Below are positions 7,666 to 10,697 of a stretch of 10,697 nt of DNA, one piece after another. Positions within the stretch are counted from its first letter, which is position 1, and each line of letters starts with the position of its first letter. This DNA is from Lachnospiraceae bacterium. Its GTDB lineage: Bacteria; Bacillota; Clostridia; Lachnospirales; Lachnospiraceae. Made by a program: the position numbers and the translations under genes. The stretch spans positions 1-10,697 of the forward strand of contig JAILNW010000044.1 of assembly GCA_024691145.1 (NCBI GenBank), given 5' to 3'. A model generated the notes under the pieces. The model was not told where the DNA came from. It ran no database searches and saw nothing but the letters and a program-made list of their open reading frames with translations.

Positions 7666-7693
7666 TTCAGACTGCTATATAAAGTGTTATAAT
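7666..7693 (+). promoter_or_regulatory. Promoter of the CBM25 membrane protein gene, extended -10
   Basis: A perfect TATAAT at 7688-7693 is preceded by TG one base upstream, forming TGTTATAAT, an extended -10. TTCAGA at 7666-7671 gives a weak -35 with a 16-base spacer. Upstream lies an AT-rich stretch (about 7605-7660) that could act as an UP element. The leader would be about 85 bases. Confidence 0.65.
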
Positions 7694-7785
7694 GTTTGTT
7701 GAGATAGGTAAAATACACTAGAAACTTATCTATTGCAGATATTTTGGATAATTCAGATGATAATTCTCATCAGGGGGAGGAAATT

Positions 7786-9156
7786 ATGAACACGAATGGA
7801 CAGTTTCCTAATGGAAATAATCGTTTTCCTAACGGAATGCCTGGACAGCCAGGACAAAATTTTCAGCCAAATAATGCTGGCATGAATGCACAGGGATTTA
7901 ATCCACAACAGCCAACTGGTAATATACCACCTATTAACAGACAGATGCCGCCTAATCCTAATGCGGTACCTAGACAGACAGGAGTTGTTCCTCCTGTTAA
8001 TGGACAGATGCCTATGGGTGCTCAGAGAGGTCCTGTTAATGCAGCTCCTCAGCAAAGACCCGTTAATAGTGCTCCAGCACAGGCAGTTAATCCTAATATG
8101 AGACAAAATATAAGACCTACTGTTAATATAGTACCAACACAAAATGTTCCTGTCAGCCAGGCAGCAAGACCTACTGCAGGAAACAACGCAAAAGGTACTG
8201 CTGTACTTCCTAAGATTCCTAACACAATGGTTGTTAATCCTAACGTCATTGTTCAGGATCCTAATATGAGAGCAGGTGCTCAGGGCAACAAGAGTAAGAA
8301 GTCCAGTCCATTAATTGCTATATTTTCGATTTTATTAGTTGCAGCTATTGCTGTTGTATCCGCATGGTTTTATAAGAAAAACAGTAGTAATAATACTAAT
8401 GCTAATACACCAGACGATTCAAACCCAACTAAGACTAACAACTCAATTACTATCGAGAAAGAGGATTATAAGCCTGATGGTCAGAAGCATACTGTTACAT
8501 TATACTACAGACCTTCATTTGATGTTGTTGAGGATAAGGTGTATTGCCACTATAAAACAGGTGCCATGACAAACTGGACTAATGAGCCTGGTGTTCCAAT
8601 GGAAAAGTCAGATGATTATGCAGCACAGGGTTGTCCTTACAAGATAGAGATAGAATTAAAAGATGAATATGATTTAGTATATTTTTGTTTTACAAATGGC
8701 AATAAAGATTGGGACAATGGTAAAGTAACTATTAACTCTTCATACTGTTTATGTGAAGGAACATATTGTCTTGCAGATTTGACAGTATATGTTGTTGAAT
8801 GTAAAGGACTTGATTATAAGTACGATCCAGGAGTATTCAAGTTATATTACTCAGGATTTGATACACCATATATACATTATGCTGTTGAGCAGGGTTTATG
8901 GACTGAGGTTCCTGGTGAAGAGTTACCTAAGACACCTGTTTCGGAACATATCAGTAAGTGGTTCCCATTCAGATACGACATTAAGCTTTCCACAGCTGGT
9001 GTACTTTCTGCATGTTTTAATGATGGTCAGGGTACTTGGGATAATTACAGCCAGAGAAACTTTAGTTTCCACGAAGGAACATACTTGTTCATCGGTAGTG
9101 TTTATACAAGATTATTACCAATCGATTTAATTCCTGAAGAAGGAGCAGCTCAATAA
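7786..9156 (+). CDS. Membrane-anchored starch-binding protein with two CBM25-like modules
   Basis: This encodes 456 residues. The ATG at 7786 follows GGGGGAGG by five bases; an in-frame TTG at 7744 would lie before that site and is rejected. Residues 1-165 are low complexity, rich in Pro, Asn, Gln and Gly (FPNGN, RFPNGM, NPNM and VNP motifs). A basic patch (KSKK, 169-172) precedes one membrane helix (about 175-196), so the disordered part should be cytoplasmic and the rest outside. Two CBM25-like beta modules follow, about 235-330 and 350-440. Each keeps a His and two Trp where CBM25 binds starch: H255, W264, W309 and H364, W372, W418, with DWDN and TWDN motifs. No catalytic domain is present. 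A likely role is holding starch or maltodextrin at the cell surface; the ligand is inferred. Confidence 0.85.
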   Translation: MNTNGQFPNGNNRFPNGMPGQPGQNFQPNNAGMNAQGFNPQQPTGNIPPINRQMPPNPNAVPRQTGVVPPVNGQMPMGAQRGPVNAAPQQRPVNSAPAQAVNPNMRQNIRPTVNIVPTQNVPVSQAARPTAGNNAKGTAVLPKIPNTMVVNPNVIVQDPNMRAGAQGNKSKKSSPLIAIFSILLVAAIAVVSAWFYKKNSSNNTNANTPDDSNPTKTNNSITIEKEDYKPDGQKHTVTLYYRPSFDVVEDKVYCHYKTGAMTNWTNEPGVPMEKSDDYAAQGCPYKIEIELKDEYDLVYFCFTNGNKDWDNGKVTINSSYCLCEGTYCLADLTVYVVECKGLDYKYDPGVFKLYYSGFDTPYIHYAVEQGLWTEVPGEELPKTPVSEHISKWFPFRYDIKLSTAGVLSACFNDGQGTWDNYSQRNFSFHEGTYLFIGSVYTRLLPIDLIPEEGAAQ

Positions 9157-9168
9157 ATAGAATAATTT

Positions 9169-9197
9169 AGAGCCTCATTATATTGAGGCTCTTTTTT
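9169..9197. terminator. Terminator between the CBM25 membrane protein gene and greA
   Basis: A 9-bp perfect stem pairs AGAGCCTCA (9169-9177) with its complement at 9184-9192 around a six-base loop. On the plus strand six T follow (9192-9197). On the minus strand the tail is AAATTATT, so it is a weaker terminator for greA. The greA stop codon (9198-9196) overlaps the T-run. Confidence 0.88.
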
Positions 9198-9699
9198 AAT
9201 ACTTTCTTATCTCATCATTAGAATCATCAGAAGTATTCTCTATTGCTTTAATAACCACATAGTATCCGTCACCCTTATCCAGTTCAACAAATACTCTGTC
9301 ACCTACTTTATGGCCAATTAAGGCCTTTCCCATTGGAGAATCTATACTTATCATTCCCTTTAGAGAATTACCTCTTACTGTAGTAACAAGTCTATAAACT
9401 TCTGTCTCATCATCTTCTTCAAAATAAACTGTAACAGTATTATTAATACCTGCTTCATCATCACTTGAAGAATCATCTATTACTTCAGCTGTCTTAATCA
9501 TCTTTTCAAGATATCTTATTCTGCTTTCATTTCTGTTCTTATCTCTTTTCGCAGCATAATATTCAAAATTCTCACTTAGATCTCCATAAGAACGTGCTTC
9601 TTTAACAGCTTCTATGGCTTCTTTTCTAACTACAAGTTTTCTGTGGTCAATCTCGTCCTGTATCTTTTTAATATCACTCTTTGTCAGTTTATCATACAT
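9196..9699 (-). CDS. greA: Transcription elongation factor, GreA family
   Basis: GreA enters the RNA polymerase secondary channel and stimulates cleavage of backtracked RNA. From the ATG at 9699-9697 the protein is 167 residues, near the usual 158. I prefer this start (MYDKLTKSDI) because AAAGGA lies nine bases upstream; an ATG at 9708 abuts that site and a GTG at 9717 precedes it. Residues 1-75 form the N-terminal coiled coil, with the acidic tip YGDLSENFEYYAAKRD at 38-53; D40 and E43 match the catalytic D41 and E44 of E. coli GreA. The C-terminal FKBP-like domain includes ISIDSPMGKALIGHKVGD (117-134). A short acidic linker (DDSSSDDEAG, 75-84) and tail (DDSNDE) are slightly unusual. It is a single gene with its own promoter. 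It could be one of several Gre paralogues in the genome. Confidence 0.93.
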   Translation of the reverse strand: MYDKLTKSDIKKIQDEIDHRKLVVRKEAIEAVKEARSYGDLSENFEYYAAKRDKNRNESRIRYLEKMIKTAEVIDDSSSDDEAGINNTVTVYFEEDDETEVYRLVTTVRGNSLKGMISIDSPMGKALIGHKVGDRVFVELDKGDGYYVVIKAIENTSDDSNDEIRKY

Positions 9700-9733
9700 A
9701 TGATTCATTCCTTTCACTTCTTTGAATATATTT

Positions 9734-9762
9734 ATTTAACCACTTTTTTACAGTTTTGTCAA
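9734..9762 (-). promoter_or_regulatory. Sigma-A promoter of greA
   Basis: On the minus strand a perfect TTGACA (9762-9757) and TTAAAT (9739-9734) are separated by 17 bases. The start point would be near 9727, close to the ribosome binding site. The -35 element abuts the U-rich tail of the upstream gene's terminator. Confidence 0.7.
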
Positions 9763-9800
9763 ATAAAGAAACAGCTAAACTATTAAAGCTTAACTGTCTC
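9761..9800 (-). terminator. Terminator of the CBM25 C-terminal gene
   Basis: On the minus strand a 13-bp stem with three G-U pairs joins 9800-9788 to 9780-9768 around a seven-base loop, followed by TTTATTT. It starts about 12 bases after the stop codon at 9813. It is less perfect than the others in the window. Confidence 0.65.
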
Positions 9801-9812
9801 TATGTTAAAAAA

Positions 9813-10697
9813 CTATTTTTTTGTTACAGTTCCATTGTTAATATAATATACACCTTTTGTTAACGAATAATCCTGATAATTATTGTTATCCCAGTTACCA
9901 TTGCCATCATTAAAGCAGCATGTTAATATTTCATCTCCAGTAACATCAAACTCTGCCTTATAAGCATAACCCTCTATATCACTTTTTTCCATTGGAACTC
10001 CTGGTACAGATGTCCATTGTCCACGAAGTGCGTAATGAATATTAGGATTTTCATAACCATTATAGTATATTACAATCTTTTCTTCATCTAACTTAGCCCT
10101 TCCATTAAGACTCAGCATTTCTCCATCAGAGTACAAATATTTTCCTGGCTTAAAAGTATAATTTTTTCCATTGTCACTATCCCAATTATTATTACCATCA
10201 TTGAAACAGCATACAAGTTCTTTTGCACTATTTAACTTAATATTAGCCACATGTGTATATGTTACAAATTGATATTTTGACATCTTTACACCAGGCACAT
10301 CAGTCCAGTTACCATTCAATGCATAATGTATATAAGGTTCAGAAAAACCTTTGTAGTATATTGTAACTTCATCTCCTGCATCCTTAACTATATCAAAATC
10401 AAATGAATATGGTTCTGTTTCACCTGAAAATGGTGAATAAACACTTGCATCTATTCTGTAACTTCCCTCATGTTTTGGAGTCCACTTCAAATTACCTAAT
10501 GTATACTTTGTTTCATTTAATGAAAGAACCTTTTCATTAGTATCCTTATCATATATCTTTATAATATATTTATTAGTATTTCTATAGTCAACCTCATACT
10601 TAGTATTAAAATTAAAACTAATTGATTCACCAAGAGCTGCTGGTGAAATTAATGATGTATCAATACTTGTAATCTCACAACCGCTAATTCTTCTTCT
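9813..10697 (-). CDS. C-terminal part of a secreted starch-binding protein with two CBM25-like modules (5' end outside window)
   Basis: The frame is open from the right edge to TAG at 9815-9813, giving 294 visible residues; the start lies outside. A TTG at 10490 opens a shorter ORF, but it has no ribosome binding site and sits inside a domain. Visible residues 9-104 form an Ig-like domain: ITSIDTSLISPAALGESISF, then YTLGNLKWTP and HEGSYRIDASVYS, resembling the Y_Y_Y or triple-tyrosine type found in Firmicute surface enzymes. Two CBM25-like modules follow, about 108-190 and 205-290, with the His/Trp/Trp set at H124, W131, W172 and H221, W228, W269, and CCFNDGN followed by NWD in both. The missing part may be an alpha-amylase or other glucan enzyme, but no catalytic residue is visible, so this is inference. 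The modules resemble those in the 7786-9156 protein. Confidence 0.85.
   Translation of the reverse strand, partial: RRRISGCEITSIDTSLISPAALGESISFNFNTKYEVDYRNTNKYIIKIYDKDTNEKVLSLNETKYTLGNLKWTPKHEGSYRIDASVYSPFSGETEPYSFDFDIVKDAGDEVTIYYKGFSEPYIHYALNGNWTDVPGVKMSKYQFVTYTHVANIKLNSAKELVCCFNDGNNNWDSDNGKNYTFKPGKYLYSDGEMLSLNGRAKLDEEKIVIYYNGYENPNIHYALRGQWTSVPGVPMEKSDIEGYAYKAEFDVTGDEILTCCFNDGNGNWDNNNYQDYSLTKGVYYINNGTVTKK

Noticed and set aside
7562..7785. Hidden small gene or riboswitch between dpaA and the CBM25 gene
   Set aside because: The stretch is mostly A/T, contains only a nine-codon ORF without a ribosome binding site, and shows no conserved riboswitch core that I recognise.
7753..8249. Minus-strand ORFs of 129 and 66 codons opposite the Pro-rich region, one strongly hydrophobic
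   Set aside because: Open frames arise here from the low-complexity Pro/Asn/Gln codons on the other strand. There is no ribosome binding site, and the plus-strand gene is well supported.
7886..9130. Plus-strand ORFs of 71, 76 and 113 codons in another frame of the CBM25 membrane protein
   Set aside because: They overlap the conserved modules out of frame and lack start signals.
1..10697. Mobile elements, CRISPR arrays, tRNA or rRNA genes
   Set aside because: No transposase or integrase coding sequence, regular spaced repeats, or tRNA/rRNA signatures were seen on either strand.

Overview
This is an AT-rich window from a low-GC Gram-positive, most likely a gut member of the Clostridia and probably Lachnospiraceae. 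The evidence is strong GGAGG ribosome binding sites, sigma-A promoters of the TTGAnn/TATAAT type, lipoprotein signal peptides, a dipicolinate (spore) gene, a Clostridiales-type GreA and several CBM25-like starch-binding modules. I cannot name the genus with confidence.

Layout, left to right. (1) 1-698, minus: a lipoprotein of unknown function whose 3' end lies beyond the left edge. (2) 853-4074, minus: full-length carB, the large subunit of carbamoyl-phosphate synthase, with its own terminator and no carA beside it. (3) 4075-4361: a divergent regulatory region with a sigma-A promoter on each strand. (4) 4362-5021, plus: a small membrane-anchored surface protein of unknown function, ending at a bidirectional terminator. 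(5) 5063-6613, minus: a CotH-kinase-family lipoprotein. (6) 6614-6742: a second divergent promoter region with mirrored -10 sequences. (7) 6743-7561, plus: dipicolinate synthase subunit A, without subunit B next to it. (8) 7786-9156, plus: a membrane protein with a long Pro/Asn/Gln-rich N-terminus, one membrane helix and two CBM25-like modules. (9) 9196-9699, minus: a GreA-family transcript cleavage factor. (10) 9813-10697, minus: the C-terminal end of a protein with an Ig-like domain and two more CBM25-like modules; its start lies beyond the right edge.

The genes are mostly single transcription units in alternating orientations, each with its own promoter and terminator, so this is not one operon. 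Functional links are limited. The two CBM25 proteins are related in sequence and flank greA; together they suggest extracellular starch capture, one as a tether without an enzyme domain and one possibly as the tail of an amylase-like enzyme. The CotH-family gene and dpaA are divergently transcribed, and both families have sporulation links, but only dpaA carries a sequence resembling a mother-cell sigma-K promoter. carB and greA are housekeeping genes. No mobile element, CRISPR array, tRNA or rRNA was seen, and no gene-free stretch exceeds 300 bases.
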